A stretch of DNA of 64,000 nucleotides from Gemmatimonadota bacterium (GTDB taxonomy: Bacteria > Gemmatimonadota > Gemmatimonadetes > Palauibacterales > KS3-K002): assembly GCA_020344215.1 (NCBI GenBank), contig CP070815.1, forward strand, positions 3,041,554-3,105,553, given 5' to 3'. Each line of letters begins with the position of its first letter. Positions within the stretch are counted from its first letter, which is position 1. Below the pieces are notes generated by a model. The model searched no databases, was not told where the DNA came from, and worked only from the letters and a program-made list of their open reading frames with translations. This document shows, piece after piece, positions 14,982 to 24,119 of the stretch. The position numbers and the translations under genes are program-made.

Positions 14982-15872
14982 ATGAGCGTTGCCGCGTACG
15001 CCGGCGTTGCCCGTGCGCCCTTTCTGCTGCTCCCCATCACCCTCGCCATAGCTGGCACAGGCGCCGCAGCTTACTTAGACATGCACGATTGGGCGGCGGC
15101 CGCTCTGGCTCTTCTGGGCCTGCTCGGCATGCACGTGGCGGTGAATGCGCTCAACGAGGCGAGCGATTACAGGACGGGGATTGACTTCAAGACGCGGCGG
15201 ACGCCGTTCAGCGGTGGCAGCGGCACGCTGCCGGCGGGGCGTCTGGGCTACGGGAAGGCGGTGGCTACCGGACTCGTGGGCGGTGCCATCGGCATTGTCG
15301 TCGGCGTCTATTTCCTGACGATCGTTGGCTGGAAGCTCGTCCCGGTGCTCGCCATTGGCGCCCTGGCGATCTTCGGCTACAGCGAGTTCTTGGCGCGTGC
15401 CTACGTGGGCGAACTCTTTGCAGGGCTCGGCCTAGGCGCCCTACCGGTGATCGGCACCACACTGGTGCAAACCGGTGACTACGAGGTTGTGGCCATCGCT
15501 GCTTCGATACCGGCCTTCTTCATGACGTTCAATCTGCTGCTCTTGAACGAGTTCCCCGATGAGGAGGCGGATAGGGAGGGCGGCCGCAGGAACCTGGTGC
15601 TGCTCCTCGGTCGCCGGAAGGCGGCGTTGCTGTATTCGCTCTTCGCCATCCTCGTGCCGGTCGCGCTGGTCGTCGGTGCTCTTCTCGACATCCTGCCGAA
15701 GCTTTCGTTGGTTGCGATCTTGCCGAGCCTGATTCTTCTGCCGAAGCCGCTGGGCTGGGCGTTCAAGCGCTCCCAGGATCCGGTGCCAATCCCGGCGCTG
15801 GGGTCGAACGTCATCTGGAACCTGGCCACGAACACGGTGCTTGGTCTTACCCTCTTCTTCTGCTGGTGCTGA
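14982..15872 (+). CDS. UbiA family prenyltransferase
   Basis: A 296-residue membrane prenyltransferase with eight or nine hydrophobic helices. The first Asp-rich motif reads NALNEASDYRTGID (about 48-61), with a less acidic form than NDxxDxxxD. The second reads NEFPDEEADREGGRRN (about 188-203). UbiA enzymes transfer a polyprenyl chain to an aromatic ring; 1,4-dihydroxy-2-naphthoate (menaquinone, MenA-like) is the likely acceptor, but other lipid roles occur. A strong RBS (GGAGGTACCTG) precedes the ATG. No other quinone gene is adjacent. Confidence 0.85.
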   Translation: MSVAAYAGVARAPFLLLPITLAIAGTGAAAYLDMHDWAAAALALLGLLGMHVAVNALNEASDYRTGIDFKTRRTPFSGGSGTLPAGRLGYGKAVATGLVGGAIGIVVGVYFLTIVGWKLVPVLAIGALAIFGYSEFLARAYVGELFAGLGLGALPVIGTTLVQTGDYEVVAIAASIPAFFMTFNLLLLNEFPDEEADREGGRRNLVLLLGRRKAALLYSLFAILVPVALVVGALLDILPKLSLVAILPSLILLPKPLGWAFKRSQDPVPIPALGSNVIWNLATNTVLGLTLFFCWC

Positions 15873-16224
15873 CGGGTGAGTCGACTCCGGCAGCTGCGGG
15901 TCGCCGTGGGGTCGGCCGGGGGACCACCTCGCCCTGTTCACGGCCGGTCCGGGAGCCGCGCGGGCGGTCGAGCGTAGGTGGTGTATCCGAAGCGAGACTG
16001 GCCGCCGGCGACCTACCACCCCCGGCGACCCTGCGGGCACGAAGCGAGTGGTCCCCCCAGCCTCCGACCCCCGACCTGCTACTTGCGCAACCCCACGCGC
16101 CGCATACGTTCCCCACAGCCTAAAGTCACAAGCCCCAAGCGTCAGGTCCCCTAAGGCAGGCAGCACGGCACGAGTCGCGCCCGAGCTTAGGTTCCGCTGA
16201 CCCCAAACCCTCAGCGAGGTTCAC
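15873..16224. other. Intergenic region with dispersed repeat
   Basis: A 352-bp spacer between the prenyltransferase and the M28 peptidase. Besides repeat copy B it is GC-rich and holds no credible frame. I could not point to a clear promoter for the M28 gene. Confidence 0.6.
15951..16031. repeat. Dispersed intergenic repeat, copy B
   Basis: Matches copy A (4905-4988) over its whole length, sharing GGGAGCCGCGCGGGCGGTC, a TGGTGTAT core, CGAAGCGAGAC and GCCGCCGGCGACC. The outer inverted repeat is imperfect here (GACTGGCCGC instead of GACCGCCCGC). Confidence 0.7.
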
Positions 16225-17904
16225 ATGGACAGCAAGATCTCGAGGAAGCTTGCGCTTCTGGTCATCGGCACGGCGATCGGTCTCGGTGCCTGCGCACCGG
16301 CCGAACAGGCGGACGAGCAGGCGCAGGCCGCGCTGGCGATGATCAGCGCGGACGATCTGGTGAGGCACGTCCAGGTGCTCGGCTCCGACGAGTACGAAGG
16401 CCGCTTCCCCGGAACGGCCGGCGAGCAGAAGACGCTCGATTATTTGCAGGCCGAAGTGGAGCGTATCGGGCTCCAGCCCGGCGTCGGCGACGGCTGGTTC
16501 CAGGAAGTGCAGCTCGTCTCCATCACGGCCGACCCCGGGATGACATTGACCGTTGCCGGGCCCGACGGCAGCAGTCAGTACACCTACGGGAGCGAGTTCA
16601 TGGCCTGGACGACGCGAGTCGTCGAGGAGATCGACCTCGAGAGCTCCGAGCTCATCTTCGTCGGCTACGGAACCGTCGCGCCCGAATACGGCTGGAACGA
16701 CTACGAGGGCCTCGACGTCGCCGGTAAGACGGTCGTCATGCTGGTGAACGATCCCGGGTTCGCCACGAAGGACCCAGCGCTGTTCAACGGCAACTCCATG
16801 ACCTACTACGGGCGCTGGACCTACAAGTACGAGGAAGCGGCCCGCCAGGGCGCGGCCGCCGCCCTCATCATCCACGACACCGAGCCCGCCGCCTACGGCT
16901 GGGCCACCGTCGAGGGCAGTTGGTCCGGCCCGCAGCTCAACATGGTCACCGAAGACAACAACATGTCCCGCGTGCAGGTGGAAGGCTGGCTGCAGTTGGA
17001 GGTCGCCCGCGAGATCTTCGAGATGGCCGGCCTCGACCTCGACGAGCTTACCCGCCAGGCGACGCAGCGCGACTTCGAGCCAGTACACATGGGGGTTAGC
17101 GTGTCCACCGCCCTGCGCAACAGGGTGGAGCGCTCCATATCGCACAACGTGCTGGGTATCCTGCCGGGCGGCGAGCGTGCCGACGAGTACGTCATCTACA
17201 TGGGGCACTGGGACCATCTCGGCATGAACGCCGACCTTGAGGGCGACCAGATCTTCAACGGCGCCGCCGACAACGCCAGCGGCGTCGCCGGCATCCTCGA
17301 GCTCGCCGAGGCGTTCACTTCGCTCCCTAGACGCCCGCTGCGGTCGATCGTCTTCTTGTGGACCACCGCTGAAGAGCAGGGACTCCTCGGCTCCGCCTAC
17401 TACGCCGCCAACCCCATCTACCCGCTCGAGAAGACCGCCGGCGCCATCAACATCGACGGCCTCAATATCTACGGCCGCATGCACGATATCTACGTGATCG
17501 GCTACGGCAACTCGGAGCTCGACGAGTACCTGATCGAGTTCGCCGATCAGCAGAACCGCGTGGTGAAGCCCGATGCGGAGGCCGAGAAAGGCTTCTTCTA
17601 CCGCTCCGACCACTTCCCGCTCGCCAAGATGGGCGTGCCGGCGCTCTACACCGATGTGGGCGACGACCACCTCGAGCACGGCGAAGAATGGACGCGCCAG
17701 CGCAAGGACGAGTGGACCGCCCAGCAGTACCACCAGCCGTCCGACGAGTACAGCGCGGACTGGGACCTGGCCGGCGCGGTCGACGATCTGCGCCTCTGGT
17801 TCCTGGTCGGCTACAAGCTGGCCAACGAGTCCACCTTCCCGAATTGGAACGAAGGCACCGAGTTCAAGGCGATCCGCGACCAGATGATGGCCGCCACCAA
17901 CTGA
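16225..17904 (+). CDS. M28 family metallopeptidase lipoprotein
   Basis: A 559-residue exported peptidase with a lipobox (IGLGAC, Cys about 23). The region 110-290 has the feel of a PA-type insert. The M28 catalytic domain (about 305-540) carries the zinc ligands in MGHWDHLG (His), GAADNASG (Asp), TTAEEQGL (Glu-Glu), INIDGLN (Asp) and QQYHQPSDEY (His). Such enzymes remove N-terminal residues from peptides, here on the periplasmic face of a membrane. The gene is monocistronic as far as can be seen. An RBS-like GAGG lies before the ATG. Confidence 0.9.
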   Translation: MDSKISRKLALLVIGTAIGLGACAPAEQADEQAQAALAMISADDLVRHVQVLGSDEYEGRFPGTAGEQKTLDYLQAEVERIGLQPGVGDGWFQEVQLVSITADPGMTLTVAGPDGSSQYTYGSEFMAWTTRVVEEIDLESSELIFVGYGTVAPEYGWNDYEGLDVAGKTVVMLVNDPGFATKDPALFNGNSMTYYGRWTYKYEEAARQGAAAALIIHDTEPAAYGWATVEGSWSGPQLNMVTEDNNMSRVQVEGWLQLEVAREIFEMAGLDLDELTRQATQRDFEPVHMGVSVSTALRNRVERSISHNVLGILPGGERADEYVIYMGHWDHLGMNADLEGDQIFNGAADNASGVAGILELAEAFTSLPRRPLRSIVFLWTTAEEQGLLGSAYYAANPIYPLEKTAGAINIDGLNIYGRMHDIYVIGYGNSELDEYLIEFADQQNRVVKPDAEAEKGFFYRSDHFPLAKMGVPALYTDVGDDHLEHGEEWTRQRKDEWTAQQYHQPSDEYSADWDLAGAVDDLRLWFLVGYKLANESTFPNWNEGTEFKAIRDQMMAATN

Positions 17905-18007
17905 GCCGCCTGGCCTCCAACCCGTTCCTAGCGAGCGGTGGCACCAATCGGTGCCGCCGCTCGTACTGTTGAGGAGAGTCCCGGGTAGCCAGGCGGGCAG
18001 CCGAAGC

Positions 18008-18036
18008 TTGACAAGGTCGGGCCGACGCTTTACTGT
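18008..18036 (+). promoter_or_regulatory. Sigma-70-type promoter of the BlaI/M56 operon
   Basis: TTGACA (18008-18013), a 17-bp spacer and TACTGT (18031-18036) give near-consensus geometry. The 30 bp downstream (GTAGTGAAAAAATCTTTACA) are unusually AT-rich for this genome and are the likely place for BlaI-type repressor binding, though I cannot define a clean TACA/TGTA dyad. Confidence 0.65.
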
Positions 18037-18095
18037 GGGGGTAGTGAAAAAATCTTTACATTTAGCCCCGGCCGGCCGGCTGGCGGAGGTGCCCC

Positions 18096-18479
18096 TTGAA
18101 CAAGCCACTCCATTCCCACTTGAGTCGCCGCGAGCGGCAGATCATGGACATCGTCTACCGGCTTGGAGAGGCGAGCGTGGCGGACGTGGCCGATCGCATC
18201 GACCCTGATCCCGGCTACGACTCGGTGCGGGTGACGCTGGGGATCCTGGAGAAGAAAGGGCACGTGAAGCACCGCCAGGATGGCCGCCGGTATGTCTACA
18301 GTGCAACAGTCCCCCACGAGAAGGCATCTCGATCCGCCATGCGCAATCTGTTAGGCACGTTCTTCCACGGTTCGCCGTCTCGAGCGATCCTCGCGTTGCT
18401 CGGCATGTCGAAGCTATCGGCGGAAGAGCTGGAGGAGATCGCGACATGGATCGAGGAGGAGAAGAAGTCCCATGAATAG
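18096..18479 (+). CDS. BlaI/MecI/CopY family transcriptional repressor
   Basis: A 127-residue winged-helix repressor. LSRRERQIMDIVYRLGEASV and GYDSVRVTLGILEKKGHVKH match the BlaI DNA-binding domain, and RRYVYSATVPHEKASRSAMR the hinge cleaved in classic BlaI. The start is a TTG (18096) placed 6 nt after GGAGGTG; no better codon exists in phase. It overlaps the M56 sensor gene by 8 bp. In the classic circuit an M56 membrane protease responds to a signal and causes the repressor to be cleaved. The target operon here is itself and possibly distant genes. Confidence 0.88.
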   Translation: MNKPLHSHLSRRERQIMDIVYRLGEASVADVADRIDPDPGYDSVRVTLGILEKKGHVKHRQDGRRYVYSATVPHEKASRSAMRNLLGTFFHGSPSRAILALLGMSKLSAEELEEIATWIEEEKKSHE

Positions 18480-20322
18480 TCCGTATATCCTGTTGACCGT
18501 CGAGCTTGCCACTGACGTTCTGCTCAAAGGGACCATCGTGCTGGGCGCCGCGGGGCTTGTGACGTTGCTGCTGAGCGGACAGTCGGCAGCGACTCGCAAT
18601 GCGGTGTGGAGTGCGGCGCTGGCCGCTTTGTTGATCATCCCGGTCCTTTCACTGGCGCTCCCGTCGTGGCGGGTGGAGGCGCTCCATCTGACGACGGAGG
18701 TCGCGCCTGCTCCCGTGTCGCACACAGCAGGGTCGGAGATCTCCGGTGAGAACGGGTGTTGCGACGCGTGTTGCCAAGAGGAGCCTGTCGAGAGCGGTGG
18801 GTATATCACCGTGCCGCGCGACGCCGATACGGATGGACTTGCCACGAAGCGTGCGGTCGCGTCCGAGCAGGGAGAGTGGACGGGGGCGGAGCGAAAATTG
18901 GCAGGGATGGCTGCCGCCGGCATCGTGATCTTGATCTGGGTCGCCGGTCTCGTTGCGCTGCTGGCGCGGCTGGCCTTGGACGCCTGTCGCGCTCACGGCC
19001 TCATCGGACGTGCAGCGGAATGCCGTGAGGCCGATGTCCGAGAGATTGCTAAGCGACTGGCCGATCGCGTACGCGTCGACCGCCGCATCAAACTGCTCGT
19101 GAGTGGAGAAGTCTCGATGCCGCTGTCGTGCGGCCTCTGGCGTCCTGTTGTGATCTTCCCGGAAACGGTGACGTCGTGGACGGCGGAGCGCAAACACGTG
19201 GTGTTGCTCCACGAGATCGCGCATATCGCACGCTGGGACTACGCCGTGCATCTGATGGTTGAAATCGTCTGCGCATTCTACTGGTTCAATCCGCTCGTCT
19301 GGCTCGCCGCGCGCCGAAACGAAGTCGAGCGGGAACGTGCCTGCGACGACGAGGCCCTGCGTATCGGAATCCGCTCGGACGTGTACGCGACGCATCTCGT
19401 GGAGATCGCTCGCGCGCACGTCGGGAGACAGTTGCCGCGCGCCGCGTTCGCCATGGCACAGCCCTCGAGTCTCGCCCGGCGCGTGCGATCCATTCTCGCC
19501 AGAGGGTTGAATCGGACTCCTGTGACTCCGCGTCGAATGGTATCGACCGGGCTGGCGGCGCTCACCCTGGTTATGCCGCTGGCCAGCCTCGAGGTGTGGG
19601 GTGTCGATTTTCTCGATGCCGTCCAGGGTAACGATGCGGTGGCTCGGCGAATCCGTGAGCTCAGGGATGACGATCCGCTGGTTCGCCGCTACGCCGCCTG
19701 GGCCCTCGGTGAGTTGGAAGACCACAGAGGCGTCGCTCCCCTCATCGATGCACTCGAGGACGATAACGCCGACGTCCGCCTCGTGGCCGGCTGGGGGCTG
19801 GGTGAGATCAAGGACCTCATGGCCATCTATCCGTTGATCGAGCGCCTGGAGGATGGAGATCCGCTGGTGCGCGAGATGGCCACCCTGGCTCTCGGTGAGA
19901 TCGAACACCCCTCGGCGGTCGAACCTCTGATCGAAGCGCTGGGCCGCCACCCGGAACTCAGGGAACCGGTCATCTGGGCGCTGGGCGAAATCCAGGGGAG
20001 TGAAGCCGACGCCGCACGGGCTGCCGTGTTCGCCGAGTGGGGCCGGCCCTCCTGGGGGAACGACGAGGTTTGGCACGGTCGTCTGGGATCCTCGGAGGCG
20101 CGAGCCGTGGCTGGCGACCTCGGCGCCCTGGTCGCCGCGCTAAGCGATGACGAACCCAGGATGCGCCGCTCGGCTGCCGAATGGCTCGGGATAAGGGGTG
20201 ACGAACGTGCGGTCGACCCGCTGCTCGACGCCCTTCGCGATCGGGATCCGTCGGTTCGCTCGATGGCGATCTGGGCGCTCGACGAGATCAACCCGTCGCG
20301 CCGCTACTCGCAATCTCACTAG
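18472..20322 (+). CDS. M56 (BlaR1-like) membrane protease with C-terminal HEAT repeats
   Basis: A 616-residue protein. TM helices lie at about 17-35, 44-64 and 147-167; the M56 zinc motif is H247-E248-I-A-H251 in VVLLHEIAHIARWDYA. A second conserved segment is AFYWFNPLVWLAARRNEVER. A further TM is near 363-380. In place of the penicillin-binding sensor of BlaR1, residues about 390-610 carry at least six HEAT-like repeats (VRRYAAWALGELEDHRGVAP and similar). A cysteine cluster GCCDACC (C96, C97, C100, C101) lies in the loop after the third hydrophobic stretch. The HEAT domain probably binds a protein ligand. It overlaps blaI by 8 bp. Confidence 0.85.
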   Translation: MNSPYILLTVELATDVLLKGTIVLGAAGLVTLLLSGQSAATRNAVWSAALAALLIIPVLSLALPSWRVEALHLTTEVAPAPVSHTAGSEISGENGCCDACCQEEPVESGGYITVPRDADTDGLATKRAVASEQGEWTGAERKLAGMAAAGIVILIWVAGLVALLARLALDACRAHGLIGRAAECREADVREIAKRLADRVRVDRRIKLLVSGEVSMPLSCGLWRPVVIFPETVTSWTAERKHVVLLHEIAHIARWDYAVHLMVEIVCAFYWFNPLVWLAARRNEVERERACDDEALRIGIRSDVYATHLVEIARAHVGRQLPRAAFAMAQPSSLARRVRSILARGLNRTPVTPRRMVSTGLAALTLVMPLASLEVWGVDFLDAVQGNDAVARRIRELRDDDPLVRRYAAWALGELEDHRGVAPLIDALEDDNADVRLVAGWGLGEIKDLMAIYPLIERLEDGDPLVREMATLALGEIEHPSAVEPLIEALGRHPELREPVIWALGEIQGSEADAARAAVFAEWGRPSWGNDEVWHGRLGSSEARAVAGDLGALVAALSDDEPRMRRSAAEWLGIRGDERAVDPLLDALRDRDPSVRSMAIWALDEINPSRRYSQSH

Positions 20323-20352
20323 CGGACCGGCCCTGCGGGGCACGGTCCAAGT

Positions 20353-20386
20353 CGTGCCGGTCGGCAACCCTCCGCCGACCGGCACG
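20353..20386 (+). terminator. 13-bp perfect hairpin after the M56 gene
   Basis: CGTGCCGGTCGGC (20353-20365) and GCCGACCGGCACG (20374-20386) pair perfectly around an 8-nt loop. No T-run follows, so it is either a terminator of the T-less type or an mRNA 3'-end barrier. Confidence 0.55.
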
Positions 20387-20418
20387 AAGGCCGGATCGGG
20401 CGAAGGAGAGCTGAAGTC

Positions 20419-22713
20419 ATGGGGCATATAAGCGTGCCTTTTTTTGGCCGTCTTAGTGAAAAGATATTTTCAACTGGGGGCTGCGCCCTCACTGTGCTCG
20501 TCGCGCTCTGGTCCTGCATCGCGGCGCTCTTGATGAAGCCGGCGGAGCTTGCGGCACAAGAGGGGACGGCGGGTGTGGCCCCCGATTCGGTCATCCTGCT
20601 GGCGCGGATCGCCGGGCCGGTGGATCTGGATGGCCGGAGCGATGAGCCGGCTTGGCAGGGGATCGAGCCGTTTCCGCTGACGATGTACACACCGACCTTT
20701 CGGGATCCGGTCACCGAGGCGACGGAGATCCGCGTCGCCTACGACGACCGGTACGTCTACGTCTCCGGCCGTTTCTACGACTCTGACCCTTCGGGGATAC
20801 AGGTCAACTCGATGTACCGGGACCGCTTGAGCGATGACGATTGCTTCGGCATCCTGATCGACCCTTTCAACAGCAACGATATCGGGCTCTGGTTCTACAC
20901 GACGCCGGCCGGGATTCGCGGTGACGTGTCGATCGGCGGGGATGGGCAAGGCGCCTGGAACGGCAGTTGGGACACGTTCTGGGACGTGGCGACCGAGCAG
21001 ACGTCCGAGGGCTGGTTCGCGGAGCTTCGAATTCCGTTTTCGAGTCTCGGCTTTCAAGCCGCGGGGGGCCGGGTCGAGATGGGCATATCCGCCTACCGCT
21101 ACATACCGCGCAAGAACGAGCGGCAGGTATTTCCGGCGATCCCTCCCGAGTTCGACTACCTGAGGCCGTCGCTCGCCCAGGACGCCATCCTAGAGGGCGT
21201 ACAAGCGGATAAGCCGGTCTACTTAACGCCGTACGTGCTGAGCGGGGTGGGGCAGACATCGACGCTCAACGATGCCGGCAGCGGTTATTACCTGGACAGC
21301 GATGTGGAGTCGGAGATAGGCGGTGATCTCAGGTATAACGTGACCAGCAACCTGACGCTCGACTTGACCGTTAACACCGACTTCGCACAGGTCGAGGCGG
21401 ACGACTATCAGGTCAACCTGACTCGGTTCCATCTCTACTATCCCGAGAAGCGCAGGTTCTTCCAGGAGCGGTCGGGGATCTTCGATTTCTTCACCGGCGG
21501 ATCGACGCGCCTGTTCTACAGCAGACAGATCGGGCTCTATCAGGGAGAAGCGGTTCGAATTATCGGAGGTGCGCGGTTGGTAGGGCGCGTCGGGGACTGG
21601 GATGTAGGCGTCCTCGACCTGCAGACGCAGCGCAGCACTTACCTGCCTTCGGAGAACTTCGGCGTCGCTCGAGCCCGTCGCAGAGTGTTCAACGACTACT
21701 CGAACGCCGGAGCGATGCTCACGACGCGCCTCGGCGATGACGGGTCTTACAACGTGGCGTACGGCCTCGACGGCACGTTCAGAGTCGTCGGCGACGACTA
21801 CCTGGCGATCCGCTGGGCTCAGACCTTCGATGATGACGTCATTGCGCAGAACGGCTTCCGGTTCGCTGAGGCAGCGGCCGTGCGGGTCTACGTCAACCGG
21901 GCGCGGGAGCGAGGGTTCTCGTATTTCCTCAGCGCCCGGCGGTTCGGCGCCGACTACCACCCCGAGATGGGGTTCATTACTCGTCAGAACTTCAGCGACT
22001 TCTACTACTCGTTCGCCTACTTCCATTGGCCGGAGGCTGGACCGTTCCGCAGGATCGATCCTTTCCAGCTCTTCGGTTCGGTCGCCCTGCGCAACCCGGA
22101 CGGTAGCGTCGAGTCGGCCTTCATCGAGCACGACGTCGATTTCCTCTGGAGGGCGGGTTCGCGCCTGGGCCTCGACCTGGAGCTGTACTACGAGGACCTA
22201 CGCGAAGACTTGCTGCTCCCGGAGGACACCTACATTCCGGCGGGCGGCTACTGGTTCCCGCGCTTCGAGTTCGACTACAGCATGCCGCCGGGCCGACAGT
22301 TCCGCACGTTCCTCGGCGGTGGTGTCCAGCAGTTCTACGACGGCTGGCTGGCGGACCTCTGGCTCGTCCCTGTGTGGTACGCCTCCCCCCATCTCGAGCT
22401 CAGCCTCCAGTACTCGCTCGACGTCGTCCGCTTTCCCGACCGTGATCAGGGCTTCGACTCCCATCTCGTGCGGCTGAGGATTGGGACGGCGCTCAACACC
22501 AAGTTCTCGGTGAACGGGTTCGTTCAGTTCAGCAATGTCAGCGACATGGCTGCGGCGAACATTCGCGTCCGCTACAACTTCCGCGAGGGCAACGACCTCT
22601 GGATCGTCTACAACGAGGGGTACAACCTCGACCGGGACCGCAGCGACCCGGCGCTGCCCATCACAGAGAACCGCACGATACTCATCAAGTACACGTATAC
22701 CTTCGCCTGGTGA
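20419..22713 (+). CDS. CBM9-like/DUF5916 outer-membrane protein
   Basis: A 764-residue exported protein. A signal-anchor-like hydrophobic stretch (about 22-40) ends before AAQEG. Residues about 58-240 form a CBM9/DOMON-like sandwich (VDLDGRSDEPAWQGIEPFPL, IRVAYDDRYVYVSGRFYDSD). The rest (about 255-764) matches DUF5916, a beta-barrel-type region with YYPEKRRFFQERSGIFDFFT and many alternating aromatic strands ending in YTYTFAW, a terminal Phe/Trp typical of outer-membrane barrels. The family is common in Gemmatimonadota and Bacteroidota, with unknown substrate. The N-terminal coding region is locally AT-rich. The RBS is AAGGAGAG. Confidence 0.8.
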   Translation: MGHISVPFFGRLSEKIFSTGGCALTVLVALWSCIAALLMKPAELAAQEGTAGVAPDSVILLARIAGPVDLDGRSDEPAWQGIEPFPLTMYTPTFRDPVTEATEIRVAYDDRYVYVSGRFYDSDPSGIQVNSMYRDRLSDDDCFGILIDPFNSNDIGLWFYTTPAGIRGDVSIGGDGQGAWNGSWDTFWDVATEQTSEGWFAELRIPFSSLGFQAAGGRVEMGISAYRYIPRKNERQVFPAIPPEFDYLRPSLAQDAILEGVQADKPVYLTPYVLSGVGQTSTLNDAGSGYYLDSDVESEIGGDLRYNVTSNLTLDLTVNTDFAQVEADDYQVNLTRFHLYYPEKRRFFQERSGIFDFFTGGSTRLFYSRQIGLYQGEAVRIIGGARLVGRVGDWDVGVLDLQTQRSTYLPSENFGVARARRRVFNDYSNAGAMLTTRLGDDGSYNVAYGLDGTFRVVGDDYLAIRWAQTFDDDVIAQNGFRFAEAAAVRVYVNRARERGFSYFLSARRFGADYHPEMGFITRQNFSDFYYSFAYFHWPEAGPFRRIDPFQLFGSVALRNPDGSVESAFIEHDVDFLWRAGSRLGLDLELYYEDLREDLLLPEDTYIPAGGYWFPRFEFDYSMPPGRQFRTFLGGGVQQFYDGWLADLWLVPVWYASPHLELSLQYSLDVVRFPDRDQGFDSHLVRLRIGTALNTKFSVNGFVQFSNVSDMAAANIRVRYNFREGNDLWIVYNEGYNLDRDRSDPALPITENRTILIKYTYTFAW

Positions 22714-22931
22714 CACGCAGCTCGGGGGTGTTTGCAGGCCCGAATAATGCCCGACTCCCCGGTGTATCTACTTATAGGGGCGTCGGTTGCGAGGGAGAAA
22801 CACCGACCGGCCGTCAAACGTCCTATTAGGTAGGGGAAGAGGCCGCGACCGACCCGCGGTGTGTTGGCGAATGGCGGCGCTCCCCGCCGCCCCCGGATCG
22901 GCCGCGGCCCGTCTCGTGCCCAAAGACAGCT

Positions 22932-23972
22932 ATGTTCAAGACCTGCATCTACTGCAACCGCAGCCTCGGCCGCAACGAGACCGTCGAGAACTTCCCGGTG
23001 GGCCGGCGGCTCGCCTTCGACGGCGAGCGGGGGCGACTCTGGGTGATCTGTGAGCGCTGCCGCCGCTGGAACCTGTCGCCGCTGGAGGAACGCTGGGAGG
23101 CGATCGAGCAGTGCGATCGCGAGTTCCGCGAAACGCGGGAGAGCTTTTCCACCGACAACATCGGACTGGCCCGGACGTCCGAGGGGTTGGAGCTGGTGCG
23201 GATCGGGCGGCCGCAGCGCCGCGAGTTCGCCGCCTGGCGCTACGGCCGGCAGTTCCTGAGGCGCCGGATCAAGACGCTCACGATATGGGGCGTGAAGATT
23301 GGCGCTGCGGCGGCGGCGGCGATCTCCGGGGTATTCGTGTTCCACCTCTTCGCCGAGCAGCAGGAGCGAATCGTGGCGCGGGTGAGGTCAGACGACGGAC
23401 GCAGATTGTACGTCCCGCTCAAGGATGCGAAGAAGGTTCGGTTGATCCGGGCAGCTGAGCGGGAGGACGGCTGGATGCTGAGCGTGCCCTGCCGGTACAG
23501 CGAGCGGAACTGGGGGATCTTTGGCGCTTGGGCGAAAGGGAAGCGCGTGATCGAGGAGTTCGACGGCCCCGTCGCGATTCGCGCCGCGGGACGCATTCTC
23601 CCCAGTATCAACTCGTTCGGCGGCTCGAACTCGCAAGTTCAAGATGCGGTGAAGCTGATCGAAGATGCGCGCGGTCCCGAGCGGGTCTTCCACGCCGCCT
23701 CCCGTGTGCCGAAGAAGAGACGGCCGAGAACTTCGTTCATCCCCGTCGAGCAGAGCGAGGTCAGTCACATGGATGCGGCGGTGCGGCTCGCGTTGGAGAT
23801 GTCAGCACACGAGGAGACGGAGCGTCGCGCCTTCGAAGGCGAGCTGGCGGCGCTGGAGGAGGCGTGGCGTGAGGCGGAAGAGATCGCCGCCATCGCCGAC
23901 CGGCTGCTCATCCCGGAGAGCGTCGAGAACTGGATCCGCAGACAGAAGCAGAGGCTGGCGGGATCGAGATAG
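22932..23972 (+). CDS. Zinc-ribbon/transmembrane paralog 3
   Basis: A 346-residue paralog: MFKTCIYCNRSLGRNETVEN, zinc ligands C5/C8 and C40/C43 (ICERCRRWNL), STDNIGLARTSEGLELVRIG, RREFAAWRYGRQF, a hydrophobic segment about 118-138 (ISGVFVFHLF), IRAAGRILPSINSFGG and the terminal helix MSAHEETERRAFEGELAALE. The sequence between 240 and 275 is unlike the other copies (KKRRPRTSFIPVEQ). It is the first of three tandem copies and lies 219 bp after the DUF5916 gene, in a gap where I see no clear promoter. Confidence 0.85.
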   Translation: MFKTCIYCNRSLGRNETVENFPVGRRLAFDGERGRLWVICERCRRWNLSPLEERWEAIEQCDREFRETRESFSTDNIGLARTSEGLELVRIGRPQRREFAAWRYGRQFLRRRIKTLTIWGVKIGAAAAAAISGVFVFHLFAEQQERIVARVRSDDGRRLYVPLKDAKKVRLIRAAEREDGWMLSVPCRYSERNWGIFGAWAKGKRVIEEFDGPVAIRAAGRILPSINSFGGSNSQVQDAVKLIEDARGPERVFHAASRVPKKRRPRTSFIPVEQSEVSHMDAAVRLALEMSAHEETERRAFEGELAALEEAWREAEEIAAIADRLLIPESVENWIRRQKQRLAGSR

Positions 23973-24119
23973 GAGGGACAGTGGGGTCGGGCAGACTCCG
24001 AGTCTTGAACAATGAGTGTCGAACAGCCGATCCCCACGTGTGTACTTGAGTTCGAGGGTACTCGGCAGTTCGGCATTCGGTGTTCTGCATTCGATAGTCG
24101 GGACGGTAAGCAATAGACG
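23973..24119. repeat. Imperfect heptad inverted repeat between paralogs 3 and 4
   Basis: A GAACAxxGAxTGxCGAAC-type left arm (about 24006-24032) is partly complementary to TTCGGCATTCGGTGTTCTGC (about 24068-24090). The composition (GAAC/GAAT iterated at seven-base steps) matches the other spacers, but the arms have drifted. Confidence 0.45.

Noticed and set aside
16126..18108. A 660-residue minus-strand frame opposite the M28 peptidase
   Set aside because: It is the antisense shadow of a well-supported gene; its composition has no domain and follows the codon bias of the other strand. The same applies to the long frames opposite the NSS transporter, the RND pump and the ADOP permease.
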